A program made the translations under genes and the position numbers. Below are positions 12,121 to 22,135 of a stretch of 64,000 nt of DNA, piece by piece. The notes under the pieces were generated by a model that did no database searches, was not told where the DNA came from, and worked only from the letters and a program-made list of their open reading frames with translations. Source of the DNA: Rhabditoides inermis (taxonomy: Eukaryota; Nematoda; Chromadorea; Rhabditida; Rhabditidae); contig CAWZYM010000280.1 of the NCBI GenBank assembly GCA_963966185.1, positions 944,501 to 1,008,500 of the forward strand, given 5' to 3'. The stretch's first letter is position 1. The number at the start of each line of letters is the position of its first letter.

Positions 12121-12439
12121 GAAGGGAACTAGCGCTGCGGCGCGCTGTCGCGCGCCTCCGCACTAGGTATACAAAAATAGAAAAATAGAAGAATAGTTCG
12201 TCTTGCATGTTTGATTGTTGATTGCTCTCTAATGACACTTGCGAAGATACATACACGCAAGGGTTGTAGTTGAAGTGTTCGAGTTCTATGTATTTTGTAT
12301 ATGCAGCTTAATTCTTGTCTTTTCGAACTCTCCTACTTCTTTTTCACTTTTTTTTATGTTTCACAGATGTACACCGCCCCATCTCTTTCTCCTCTTCTCC
12401 TCTGTTCTGTCTTCTTTCTATCCTATCTTTCTCCTCCTC

Positions 12440-12446
12440 CCCTCGC

Positions 12447-12496
<50 letters not shown>

Positions 12497-12520
12497 CCTC
12501 GACACAGTTCTACTCTCCCC

Positions 12521-12590
<70 letters not shown>

Positions 12591-12980
12591 CTCTCCCACT
12601 GTCTCGCTATCAACTCTCTGAGTATTAAATTCTCTAGAAACAGTATTATATTCTCTATTGTCTACTGTCAACTTTACTTTCACTTCCCTTTTCTAGTTTT
12701 CTCTATTCTCAACTCATTACTTCCTCTTCCTCCATATCTCTCCCCTACCTCTTTCCCCCCTCTCTCTCTCCCTCTCTACCCTCCTTCCTCTCTCCACCTC
12801 CGTCTCTCTCTTTTTCACTATCTTTTATCTCTATTCTCACGTCTCCGCAGCGGTGACAACAAAATTCTAGAGACAGTACTATGGCACCTTCTGTCTACTC
12901 TTCTACTCTCACGTCAGCAGCAGTCATTGCGACTATGGAGAGACAGTTATATCTCCTCTCCTTCCTCTCTCCTATCTTCG

Positions 12981-13053
<73 letters not shown>

Positions 13054-13252
13054 CCTTCTCTTTTTCTCTCTCTCACTCTCTTGTCTTTTCTCACGTCTCT
13101 GCATCGGTGACAACAATTGTCTAGAGACAGTACTATGGCACATTTTATCTACTCTTCTACTCTCACGTCTGCAGCAGTCACTGCCACTTTCAATAGACAG
13201 TTATGTCTACTCTCCCTCCTCTCTCCTTCACTCTCTCTTCTCTCTCTCTTTT

Positions 13253-13300
<48 letters not shown>

Positions 13301-13500
13301 GTCTTTTTCTTGTCTATTCTCACGTCACCGCATCGGTGACAACAATTTTCTAGAGACAGTACTATGGCACCTTTTATCTACTACTCTACTCTCACGTCTG
13401 CAGCAGTCACTGCGACTTTCCAGAGACAGTTATGTGAAAACAACTTTTTTACTACTACTCTCTTCTGTCTACTGTCTACTCTCCCTGCTGTCTACTCTCT
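12440..13500. repeat. CT microsatellites with a ~240-bp repeat
   Basis: Alternating (CT)n tracts (for example 12460-12490, 12525-12585, 13020-13045, 13258-13290) are embedded in a roughly 240-bp unit. The unit carries AGAGACAGTACTATGGCAC at about 12869, 13124 and 13355, followed by TCTACTCTCACGTCTGCAGC-like sequence. Long serine/leucine open frames here are artefacts. Confidence 0.8.
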
Positions 13501-14475
13501 CACGTTCTAAAAAATATAATTCGACCGCCTGTGCTTGCCAAATGACATGTAAGGTGAAATCGATACTCACCTCACCTCACTTCCACTCGTCACTGTACTG
13601 CATCAATAAGCGGAATTTCAGGCTCAGTTTGTTCAAGTAATGAACTCAAAACCTAAATGTAGTTTCAACTAACAGAAAGAAAACAGTCCATGTTTCTATA
13701 TCACGTCTACAATGACTTCGAGATGACACAGCTGAAAGAAAATAAGCCGGCTGGCGCGCTCTAACTCGTTGTGCGCATGTCTGAAGTAACTTGATAGACT
13801 TTGAAATTGGATTGATCTTCACAAAACATAATATATTGACTGAACTTGTCATGAAACACTTTCCTTGTCTTTTAGAACCTCAAACTCGTCGTTTCGTGGA
13901 AATTATTAGTTGAAGCTACAAATTTTGTCTTTTTTTCAACTGACTCAATCCATTATTGTTATATATAGACATAATCCTATCAAAAAAGACACAACTGAGT
14001 GGATATGGGTCAGTGATTGCGAATGCCAACTATTCGATATCGATCATTTGACCTGGCGGCTGGCAGCGAGCAATCCGGCGGGCGCGACCCCAGCAAGTAA
14101 CGCGCACTCAGAAAATGTCTAATACTGTATGAAGACAAAGTCCGATCGATCTGAAACTTTGACAGAAGGGCTTTTTTGCCCATAAAAGCTTAAGTTTACA
14201 AATTGGACCCTCTATCTCGTCTGTACGAAAAGTCGATCATATTCGCCATATTTGGTGACTTTTCAAAAAAGGAAACCAGTTTCTATAATCTATTATACGT
14301 AATCTTTCTTCTATTCAATTTTTATAGAAATCGAAGATCATGAATTTTGGGTGCATTTTGGGTACATTCGCCTATTTGGGCATGAAGATGAGGTCACAGG
14401 CAGCTGGTATCGCGGCTATCGACTTTTTCTAGGTCGATTCACCTACTCTCCAAATTTGGTTCTAATTGAAGTATT
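13500..14475. other. no gene seen, interior of first inserted unit
   Basis: No convincing coding frame. It contains two loosely similar blocks ending in GGCTGGC-type, GC-richer sequence (about 13745-13780 and 14050-14100). Confidence 0.4.
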
Positions 14476-14683
14476 TTGAAATTTTTCTCCATAGTTAAGA
14501 GATTAGGTGATAACTATGATTAGGAGATCGCTATTGACGAGATATTTGGAATTTTGCGTTCTCAGGTATTGAAGAAACTTTCTAGAAAAAAATGAGTAGT
14601 TAGAGTAGACTTTGAAAAGAGATATCTCTCCGGAAGGACGGACAGACAGACAGACACCATAGTAAATTTTAGTATGAAAGGGG
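14476..14683 (+). repeat. 208-bp direct repeat, copy 1
   Basis: By eye this is identical to 18993-19200. It runs from TTGAAATTTTTCTCCATAG to AGTATGAAAGGGG and includes a GACGGACAGACAGACAGACA block. It marks the end of the first unit of the insertion. Confidence 0.9.
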
Positions 14684-14710
14684 GACTAGCGCGCTTCGCG
14701 CGCTAGAAAT
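14684..14710 (+). other. perfect hairpin at unit junction
   Basis: CTAGCGCGC, a 3-base loop TTC, then GCGCGCTAG. This 9-bp stem sits exactly where the two units meet, and a related GC-rich hairpin-like sequence lies at the left end (12128-12165). Confidence 0.8.
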
Positions 14711-14929
14711 ACAGGTATGAAATAGAGGAGAAAATTATCTATCGATTGATATATAGATTGATTTGATATGTGCTCTGGAAGTGCTATTAGGAGCTGTGCT
14801 AGAAGTGCTGTTGTCAGTCTTCCAGTAGATGAATAATCTTTATTTATTTCCTTTTTTTATTTACAGTAAATTTAAATAATTAGAAAGTGTCACAGTCTAT
14901 CTGGTTGATAGTATCTGGTTGACTGTTTT

Positions 14930-17900
14930 TCTACAGATGTATTTACTATGCTCATAGAAGGCGCTCCGGCACGCTCCGCTGTCAGAGCATATCAGTAGAT
15001 CAGTAATAAAAATAACACTAATGATCACTGATACTGATTTGCATTTTCTCCTACTCTCTGATATTTTACTCTCTCGTATGCACATGGAGGGCGCTCCGGC
15101 ACGCTTCGCGCGCCTCCGCGGTCAAAGCCGATCAGTGAATCAGTAATTATAATAATATACTGATCACTGATCTTAATATGCCTTCTCTCCCACTCTCTGA
15201 GCTTTTACTCTTTCGTACGCACATAGAAAGCGCTCCGGCACGCTTCGCGCGCATCCGCGGTCAAAGCCGATCAGTAGATCAGTAATTATAATATTATACT
15301 GATCACTGATACTGATATGCCTTCTCTCCTACTCTCTGATCTTTTACTCTCTCGTACGCACATAGAAAGCGCTCCGGCACGCTTCGCGCGCATCCGCGGT
15401 CAAAATATATCAGTAGATCAGTAATAGTAAGACGGCATTGATCACTGCTACTGATATGAATTTTCTCCGACTCTCTGAGCTTTCTTTCTCTTGTATGCAC
15501 ATAGAAAAGCGCTCCGGCACGCTCCGCGCGCCTCCGCGGTCAAATTCTATCAGTAGATCAGTAATAGTAAGAATGCATTGATCACTGCTACTGATATGAA
15601 TTTTCTCCGACTCTCTGATCGTTCACTTTCTCGTATGCACATAGAAAGCGCTCCGGCACGCTCCGCGCGCCTCCGCGGTCAAAATATATCAGTAGATCAG
15701 TAATAGTAAGAATGCATTGATCACTGCTACTGATATGAATTTTCTCCGACTCTCTGATCTTTCTTTCTCTCGTATGCACATAGAAAGCGCTCCGGCACGC
15801 TCCGCGCGCCTCCGCGGTCAAAATATATCAGTAGATCAGTAATAGTAAGAATGCATTGATCACTGCTACTGATATGAATTTTCTCCGACTCTCTGATCGT
15901 TCACTTTCTCGTATGCACATAGAAAGCGCTCCGGCACGCTCCGCGCGCCTCCGCGGTCAAAATATATCAGTAGATCAGTAATAGTAAGAATGCATTGATC
16001 ACTGCTACTGATATGAATTTTCTCCGACTCTCTGATCGTTCACTTTCTCGTATGCACATAGAAAGCGCTCCGGCACGCTCCGCGCGCCTCCGCGGTCAAA
16101 ATATATCAGTAGATCAGTAATAGTAAGAATGCATTGATCACTGCTACTGATATGAATTTTCTCCGACTCTCTGATCTTTCACTCTCTCGTATGCACATAG
16201 AAAGCGCTCCGGCACGCTCCGCGCCTCCGCGGTCAAAATATATCAGTAGATCAGTAATAGTAAGAATGCATTGATCACTGCTACTGATATGAATTTTCTC
16301 CGACTCTCTGATCGTTCACTTTCTCGTATACACATAGAAAGCGCTCCGGCACGCTCCGCGCGCCTCCGCGGTCAAAATATATCAGTAGATTAGTAATAGT
16401 AAGAATGCATTGATCACTGCTACTGATATGAATTTTCTCCGACTCTCTGATCTTTCTTTCTCTCGTATGCACATAGAAAGCGCTCCGGCACGCTCCGCGC
16501 GCCTCCGCGGTCAAAATATATCAGTAGATCAGTAATAGTAAGAATGCATTGATCACTGCTACTGATATGAATTTTCTCCGACTCTCTGATCGTTCACTTT
16601 CTCGTATGCACATAGAAGCGCTCCGGCACGCTCCGCGCGCCTCCGCGGTCAAAATATATCAGTAGATCAGTAATAGTAAGAATGCATTGATCACTGCTAC
16701 TGATATGAATTATCTCCGACTCTCTGATCTTTCACTCTCTCGTATGCACATAGAAAGCGCTCCGGCACGCTCCGCGCGCATCCGCGGTCAAATTCTATCA
16801 GTAGATCAGTAATAGTAAGAATGCATTGATCACTGCTACTGATATGAGTTTTCTCCGACTCTCTGATCGTTCACTTTCTCGTATGCACATAGAAAGCGCT
16901 CCGGCACGCTCCGCGCGCCTCCGCGGTCAAAATATATCAGTAGATCAGTAATGGTAAGAATGCATTGATCACTGCTACTGATATGAATTTTCTCCGACTC
17001 TCTGATCGTTCACTTTCTCGTATGCACATAGAAAGCGCTCCGGCACGCTCCGCGCGCCTCCGCGGTCAAAATATATCAGTAGATTAGTAATAGTAAGAAT
17101 GCATTGATCACTGCTACTGATATGAATTTTCTCCGACTCTCTGATCTTTCTTTCTCTCGTATGCACATAGAAAGCGCTCCGGCACGCTCCGCGCGCCTCC
17201 GCGGTCAAAATATATCAGTAGATCAGTAATAGTAAGAATGCATTGATCACTGCTACTGATATGAATTTTCTCCGACTCTCTGATCGTTCACTTTCTCGTA
17301 TGCACATAGAAAGCGCTCCGGCACGCTCCGCGCGCCTCCGCGGTCAAAATATATCAGTAGATCAGTAATAGTAAGAATGCATTGATCACTGCTACTGATA
17401 TGAATTTTCTCCGACTCTCTGATCTTTCACTCTCTCGTATGCACATAGAAAGCGCTCCGGCACGCTCCGCGCCTCCGCGGTCAAAATATATCAGTAGATC
17501 AGTAATAGTAAGAATGCATTGATCACTGCTACTGATATGAATTTTCTCCGACTCTCTGATCTTTCACTCTCTCGTATGCACATAGAAAGCGCTCCGGCAC
17601 GCTCCGCGCGCCTCCGCGGTCAAAATATATCAGTAGATCAGTAATAGTAAGAATGCATTGATCACTGCTACTGATATGAATTTTCTCCGACTCTCTGATC
17701 TTTCTTTCTCTCGTATGCACATAGAAAGCGCTCCGGCACGCTCCGCGCGCCTCCGCGGTCAAAATATATCAGTAGATCAGTAATAGTAAGAATGCATCGA
17801 TCACTGCTACTGATATGAATTTTCTCCGACTCTCTGATCTTTCTTTCTCTCGTATGCACATAGAAAGCGCTCCGGCACGCTCCGCGCGCCTCCGCGGTCA

Positions 17901-18470
17901 AAATATATCAGTAGATCAGTAATAGTAAGAATGCATTGATCACTGCTACTGATATGAATTTTCTCCGACTCTCTGATCGTTCACATTATCGTATGCACAT
18001 AGAAAGCGCTCCGGCACGCTTCACGTGCCTCCGCGGTCAAAATATATCAGTAGATCAGTAATAGTAAGAATGCATTGATCACTGCTACTGATATGAATTT
18101 TCTCCGACTCTCTGATCTTTCACTCTCTCGTATGCACATAGAAAGCTCTCCGGCACGCTCCGCGCGCCTCCGCGGTCAAAATATATCACATATCAGTAGA
18201 TCAGTAATAGTAAGAATGCATTGATCACTGCTACTGATATGAATTTTCTCCGACTCTCTGATCTTTCACTCTCTCGTATGCACATAGAAAGCGCTCCGGC
18301 ACGCTCCGCGCGCCTCCGCGGTCAAAATATATCAGTAGATCAGTAATTATAATAACATATTGAACACTGATACTGATATGCATTCTCTCCTACTCTCTGA
18401 TCTTTCACTCTCTCGTATGCTCATAGAGGGCGCTCCGGCACACTCCGCGGTAAAATCCTATCAGTAGCTG
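14930..18470 (+). repeat. satellite array, ~139-bp unit, about 26 copies
   Basis: Each unit has a GC-rich half (GCGCTCCGGCACGCTCCGCG, CCTCCGCGGTC) and an AT-rich half with ATATCAGTAG and CTACTGATAT as a 10-bp inverted pair around GATCAGTAATAGTAAGAATG. Central copies (about 15560-18300) are nearly identical, while the first four and last two copies diverge, as expected for unequal exchange. Occasional copies lack GCG in the GC block (16220, 17470). The 77-residue frames recurring on the minus strand are by-products of the repeat. Confidence 0.95.
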
Positions 18471-18544
18471 GTTGACAATTTTTATTTATTAGAGATACAA
18501 ATATACTTTATAGTTATTACTGGTCTTATATTATAAAAGCGAGC

Positions 18545-18603
<59 letters not shown>

Positions 18604-18721
18604 TGGGATGAGCAGCTGGTTGACAATTATTATTTATTTTAGATCCCAGTAGACTTCATAGTTATCAATAATCTAAAATCATAATATATAAGAGAGAGAT
18701 AGAGGAAGAGAGGGAGAGAGG

Positions 18722-18761
<40 letters not shown>

Positions 18762-18992
18762 TGAGAAGAGAGGGATAAGTAAAGGAGAGAGATGAGAAAA
18801 GGAGGTTACATAGTATTTCGCCTCGCCTCACTTCTATCTTTGAATATAGAATGACGTGAGTGCATATAGTATTGTTTTATTGTATGTGCTCAGAAAATAG
18901 TTTGTTGGAGTGTGGTGAGCTGTTTCGTAGTGCATGGTGATACTCTCGCTCATTTGCACAATTGACTGTCTCTTTCTCTGACATCAGACAGA
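18471..18992. other. GA-rich spacer after the satellite
   Basis: Two GA microsatellites (18556-18600 and 18725-18760), each after a similar CAGCTGGTTGACAATT-T-TTATTTATT stretch, so this is itself a duplicated pair of about 140 bp. No gene seen. Confidence 0.7.
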
Positions 18993-19200
18993 TTGAAATT
19001 TTTCTCCATAGTTAAGAGATTAGGTGATAACTATGATTAGGAGATCGCTATTGACGAGATATTTGGAATTTTGCGTTCTCAGGTATTGAAGAAACTTTCT
19101 AGAAAAAAATGAGTAGTTAGAGTAGACTTTGAAAAGAGATATCTCTCCGGAAGGACGGACAGACAGACAGACACCATAGTAAATTTTAGTATGAAAGGGG
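18993..19200 (+). repeat. 208-bp direct repeat, copy 2
   Basis: Matches 14476-14683 throughout and forms the right end of the insertion. The next bases, GAAAC, are LINE sequence including the target duplication. Confidence 0.9.
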
Positions 19201-19203
19201 GAA

Positions 19204-19622
19204 ACATCAAATGAGAGAATTTCGGAGAGATTGTTGATCGATGTTGACCTGATTAGCTTAATAGAAATATTTGATTGATACAACGCCATTACACCCCCTG
19301 CATGAGTGAGCCTATCGGAACGCAAAATGGAATATCGACCACCCAGTGAGAGTAAAGCGATTGATTCGTGTGGGCTGAGCCAGGTTTCGGTCAGTATAAC
19401 AATCATGGGCTTTTCGGTGTTTAGAAGAAGTTCGAGTTCATATAGCTTGTTTTTGACCGAGCGCACGTTAATTAACAGAACCTTCGAAAATGGAATACGG
19501 ACAGAGCTACCAGAATCAACATTATGACAATTTACAGTATCACAATCACAATCTACAGAATCTACAAAAGGGGGAGCCACCTGCGCATAGAGAGGAGATT
19601 GATCTGGGGCCTGGCGAGCTCC
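19204..19622 (-). CDS. LINE ORF2, N-terminal part of the endonuclease
   Basis: Starts in the same frame directly after the ORF1 stop (TAG 19625-19623). It contains KVLLINVRSVKNKLYELELL and MIVILTETWLS, the first two motifs of apurinic-type endonucleases, then RSDRLTHAGGVM and a final FDVS that joins to the part at 12120. There is no ATG between the ORF1 stop and the endonuclease core until EKPM, well inside the domain. Translation by stop-codon readthrough or re-initiation is therefore implied. Confidence 0.85.
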
Positions 19623-20648
19623 CTAGGAGACGGCGGACACGTCCATCGTCACGGCAGTGTCCGCGGCAGAAGAGGAAGCGGCAGCGTCCCCGGCGACCCG
19701 CTTCGGCTCCTGGAAAGTGCCTCCGGCAGACTCGTCAGCAACCCGTTTAGACCCGCGAGTAGAAGAGAGAGAACGCGCAGTGGAACAGGAAGCGGCACGA
19801 GAGCGAGACGCGCGAGACTGCGAGCGCGCAGAGGCAGTGGTGACAGCGGTGACACGGCTACTCCTGGAGGCGGGGACGGTGGGCGGCACGAACTCAGAGA
19901 CGAGTGGCAGAGGAGGCGGGGCTGCGGAAGGCGACGTGTGATCCTTGAACTCGCGGGGGACACGCAGCTTGACGAGTCGGCAGTCGCGGACGACGAAGGC
20001 GACCTTGCCGGCAGACTCATTGAGGGACTTGGCCTGCCCCCGCAGGGCCCGGTCTTCTGCCAGTTCTTCCTCGGTGTAGTCTCGGCGAGCGTAGCGAAAC
20101 TGTATGTTCTCCAGCGCGCTCCACCTGTGCGAGTAAATGCCCGAAAGAAGACGATCTCGGAGCTGGCTTGTCTCCAGCTGGACCTTGATGATGCGGTTTC
20201 CCTTGGGCGGTCGGACAGCGGGGTGGCGGTGGCACGAGATCTTCCTCTGGCCGTACAGTTGGATCAGCTCCTCGTCACCGGTGGCGCGGACAAGCTCCCC
20301 GATGAAGAGGAAGTCGTCCTTGGAGGTCTCCTCGTCAGTCTTCTTCTCCTCCCTACCGACGTAAACGGCGCGAGTCGCCTTGTCGAGGAACACGGAGCGA
20401 GCCGACTCCGAGTGCATCACGCGTGCCACACTCGAGTAGGTGAGCGTGGGAATTTGGGGCGAGCGGGCGGCAGGGGGCGAGTCGATTGCTGCCAGCAGAC
20501 GAGACAGGGCCGCGGTGTTTTGCGACACAGTCTCTTGAATAGACTCCAGCTGCTTGCTCTGGTTGGCGATGAGCTTGCCGTGCTGCTCAATCAGGAGATT
20601 CTGCTGCTCGAGCATGCGAGAGAAGAAAGAGAACTGAGAAGAATCCAT
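19623..20648 (-). CDS. LINE ORF1 protein (coiled coil and RNA-binding region)
   Basis: 341 residues from the ATG at 20648. Residues 1-60 are a glutamine/leucine heptad region (SRMLEQQNLLIEQHGKLI) likely to form a coiled coil. Residues about 110-215 (FLFIGELVRATGDEELIQLY, then RPPKGNRIIKVQLET) resemble the RRM-like nucleic-acid-binding fold of LINE ORF1 proteins. The C-terminal third is serine-, arginine- and alanine-rich. It would package the element RNA. The stop is TAG followed by GGA, with the same frame continuing into ORF2. Confidence 0.8.
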   Translation of the reverse strand: MDSSQFSFFSRMLEQQNLLIEQHGKLIANQSKQLESIQETVSQNTAALSRLLAAIDSPPAARSPQIPTLTYSSVARVMHSESARSVFLDKATRAVYVGREEKKTDEETSKDDFLFIGELVRATGDEELIQLYGQRKISCHRHPAVRPPKGNRIIKVQLETSQLRDRLLSGIYSHRWSALENIQFRYARRDYTEEELAEDRALRGQAKSLNESAGKVAFVVRDCRLVKLRVPREFKDHTSPSAAPPPLPLVSEFVPPTVPASRSSRVTAVTTASARSQSRASRSRAASCSTARSLSSTRGSKRVADESAGGTFQEPKRVAGDAAASSSAADTAVTMDVSAVS

Positions 20649-20882
20649 GGCAGTACCTGGTTTGGGTGGCTTTTACTCCATACAAAAACCACCCAAAAGA
20701 GTGAGAAAGTGAGAAAAGGGAAGCGCGCGAGAGAGAGAGAAGCAGCTAACCCGACTCACTGTACGGGCCCAGTTTCAAAACGTATCCACTGGGCCAAGTT
20801 GGCGTGAAGCTGCGGTAGATCAGGGGGCGATCAATACGGCAGCAGCGCGAGAGAGGGGCGAATAGGGCAACCGCTCTCTAGC

Positions 20883-21040
20883 GAGAAACGCGAGGGAATA
20901 AGAAACGCGAGGGAATGAGAAACGCGAGGGAATGAGAAACGCGAGGGAATGAGAAACGCGAGGGAATGAGAAACGCGAGGGAATGAGAAACGCGAGGGAA
21001 TGAGAAACGCGAGGGAATGAGAAACGCGAGGGAATACATT
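20883..21040 (-). repeat. 17-bp tandem repeats in the LINE 5' region
   Basis: About nine copies of GAGAAACGCGAGGGAAT in perfect register, with one variant (AAGAAACGCG) at the start. It lies upstream of ORF1 on the LINE strand. Tandem monomers are known 5' promoter units in some LINEs, and that role here is an inference. Confidence 0.9.
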
Positions 21041-21179
21041 CCCCTTGACGACGACTGCTGCTGGAAGCATGCGCGCGGAGAAACAAGCACTCCCCCCACA
21101 CACCCCGTCCTTTTACACACCACCACCATAGCGTGGTCTATGGTCATCGTGACAGTAGATAGTTAATAAAGATCAGTTA

Positions 21180-21420
21180 AAACAACGATTGTGTGAGTCG
21201 CTATACCAATCAAAACTGGCTGACAGCTGCCTAACTATATCAACAACAACAAAAACATTTTGAATCCATGCGGAGAGAGAGGGAGATGAAGAAGGAGAGA
21301 AAGCAAACACTGCGGATTAGCGGATCAGACGAGCGTACCTGTAACACGAGTGCCTCTTTCCTCCGCAGTCTTCCCTCTCCGCGGACAGTAAGAGACGCAC
21401 GCATCCTTCACACTACATGA
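21180..21420. other. no gene seen
   Basis: Transition out of the LINE 5' region. A short GA-rich stretch (21272-21300), with no supportable coding or RNA feature. Confidence 0.4.
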
Positions 21421-21424
21421 CTTT

Positions 21425-21735
21425 TTTTACTCTCCGCACCGCACGGTGCGGTATGCTTTCTCATTGTAAAGTGCAACCGCACGCCGCAATGCGTCTCGCC
21501 GCACGATGCGTGCGGTTGCCGCTGCGTTTTGCACCTTTCAGACGCGCCGCATTGAAAACGCATGCGTTTTGCGCTATTACCTTGCCGCGCGTGCGGTGCG
21601 GTCGAGTTTTTGAGCCAAATTCTGCCGCATGCCGCGTTGCGTTTTACGATGCGGCGAAGTAGTTTTTGCTGATTTGCCGCATGCGTTTCAAAACGCAACC
21701 GCACCGCATTTGCGTTGCGTTTAGTCTGAAACGCG
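21425..21735. repeat. CpG-rich block of TGCGGT/GCGTTT palindromes
   Basis: Dense in GCGGTGCGG, GCCGCATGCG and AACGC motifs, with the perfect palindrome AAAACGCATGCGTTTT near 21557 and the near-palindrome ACCGCACGGTGCGGT near 21440. Open frames on both strands follow from the symmetry. It may be a remnant of an inverted-repeat element. Confidence 0.6.
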
Positions 21736-21965
21736 CTTTAGAGACACCTGCTCGTTTATCAACTATAACACAGAGATTTGATCATCGTGTCAACGCGCAT
21801 GTTTCGAACATACAATGTAAATTGTCAACACATAGTTTCATAATGAACTTCAAAACGTATTCTATAACTATAGTGCGTTGATAAGCACGTACACATCAAG
21901 CATAAACTGTTGTACGACAACAGTCCAAAGTTTTCTACTTCTTATTCTTCTAGATTTAGTGCTTG

Positions 21966-22129
21966 ATCAGGTTGGAACATGATTGGATCAACTCGAGCGA
22001 CTTTGACGGAGAATGGGGGAATACGTGTGTGCAGTCGGATGAGTCTATGGATGCCTATGCGGGCCTTTCACCCAGCACAGACACAATCTACAGGTGGCAG
22101 ACTGACTTTCTTGAATCGCAGGATCATGT
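21966..22129 (+). other. orphan terminal-exon-like open frame
   Basis: After a TTCTTCTAG acceptor-like site there is an open frame of about 50 codons with no ATG start (HDWINSSDFDGEWGNTCVQS, then DESMDAYAGLSPSTDTIYRW), ending in TAG. It is acidic and not low-complexity, so it may be the last exon of a broken gene. The separated 3' end of the Ulp1-like gene is one candidate. Its role is not known. Confidence 0.3.
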
Positions 22130-22135
22130 ATAGGA

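Larger units (their letters stand above)
12124..19200. mobile_element. 7.1-kb insertion inside LINE ORF2, two head-to-tail units
   Basis: Removing 12124-19200 and one copy of the flanking GAA restores an uninterrupted ORF2 frame (reading FDVSDNLHLDRP across the join), so this is a clean insertion with a 2-3 bp target duplication. The right end (AGTATGAAAGGGG at 19200) also occurs at about 14683, immediately followed by GACTAGCGCGCTTCGCGCGC, which resembles the left end GGGAACTAGCGCTGCGG. The insertion therefore looks like two tandem units (12124-14683 and 14684-19200). No transposase, helicase or reverse transcriptase frame is visible. The hairpin ending in CTAG at the unit junction recalls Helitron 3' ends, but the flanking bases do not fit a standard Helitron. 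Confidence 0.7.
9449..21180 (-). mobile_element. non-LTR retrotransposon (CR1/Jockey-like), split by an insertion
   Basis: The element is read on the minus strand: repeats and 5' region (about 20650-21180), ORF1 (20648-19623), ORF2 5' part (19622-19204), a 7.1-kb insertion, ORF2 3' part (12120-9603), and a 3' UTR ending in AATAAA plus a short ATCT repeat at 9449-9460. Both ORFs and the order endonuclease-reverse transcriptase fit the CR1/Jockey group. The exact 5' end is not visible. Apart from the insertion the ORFs are open, so the element was fairly young when it was hit. Confidence 0.85.

Noticed and set aside
12239..13640. Several 100-270 residue serine/leucine ORFs
   Set aside because: CT microsatellite translation only.
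15588..17901. Recurring 77-residue minus-strand ORFs as a possible gene family
   Set aside because: They repeat with the 139-bp satellite period and exist only because the unit lacks stops in that frame.
14930..18470. Possible CRISPR-like array
   Set aside because: The whole 139-bp unit is conserved, with no alternating repeat and unique spacers, and the genome is eukaryotic.
12124..19200. Calling the insertion a standard Helitron
   Set aside because: The hairpin and CTAG are suggestive, but the bases outside them (CCCC/TCCC ends, a 2-3 bp target duplication) do not fit A|T insertion without duplication, and no Rep/helicase is seen.
21408..21704. 98- and 81-residue ORFs on opposite strands
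   Set aside because: Both follow from the palindromic CpG block and have no domain or splice support.
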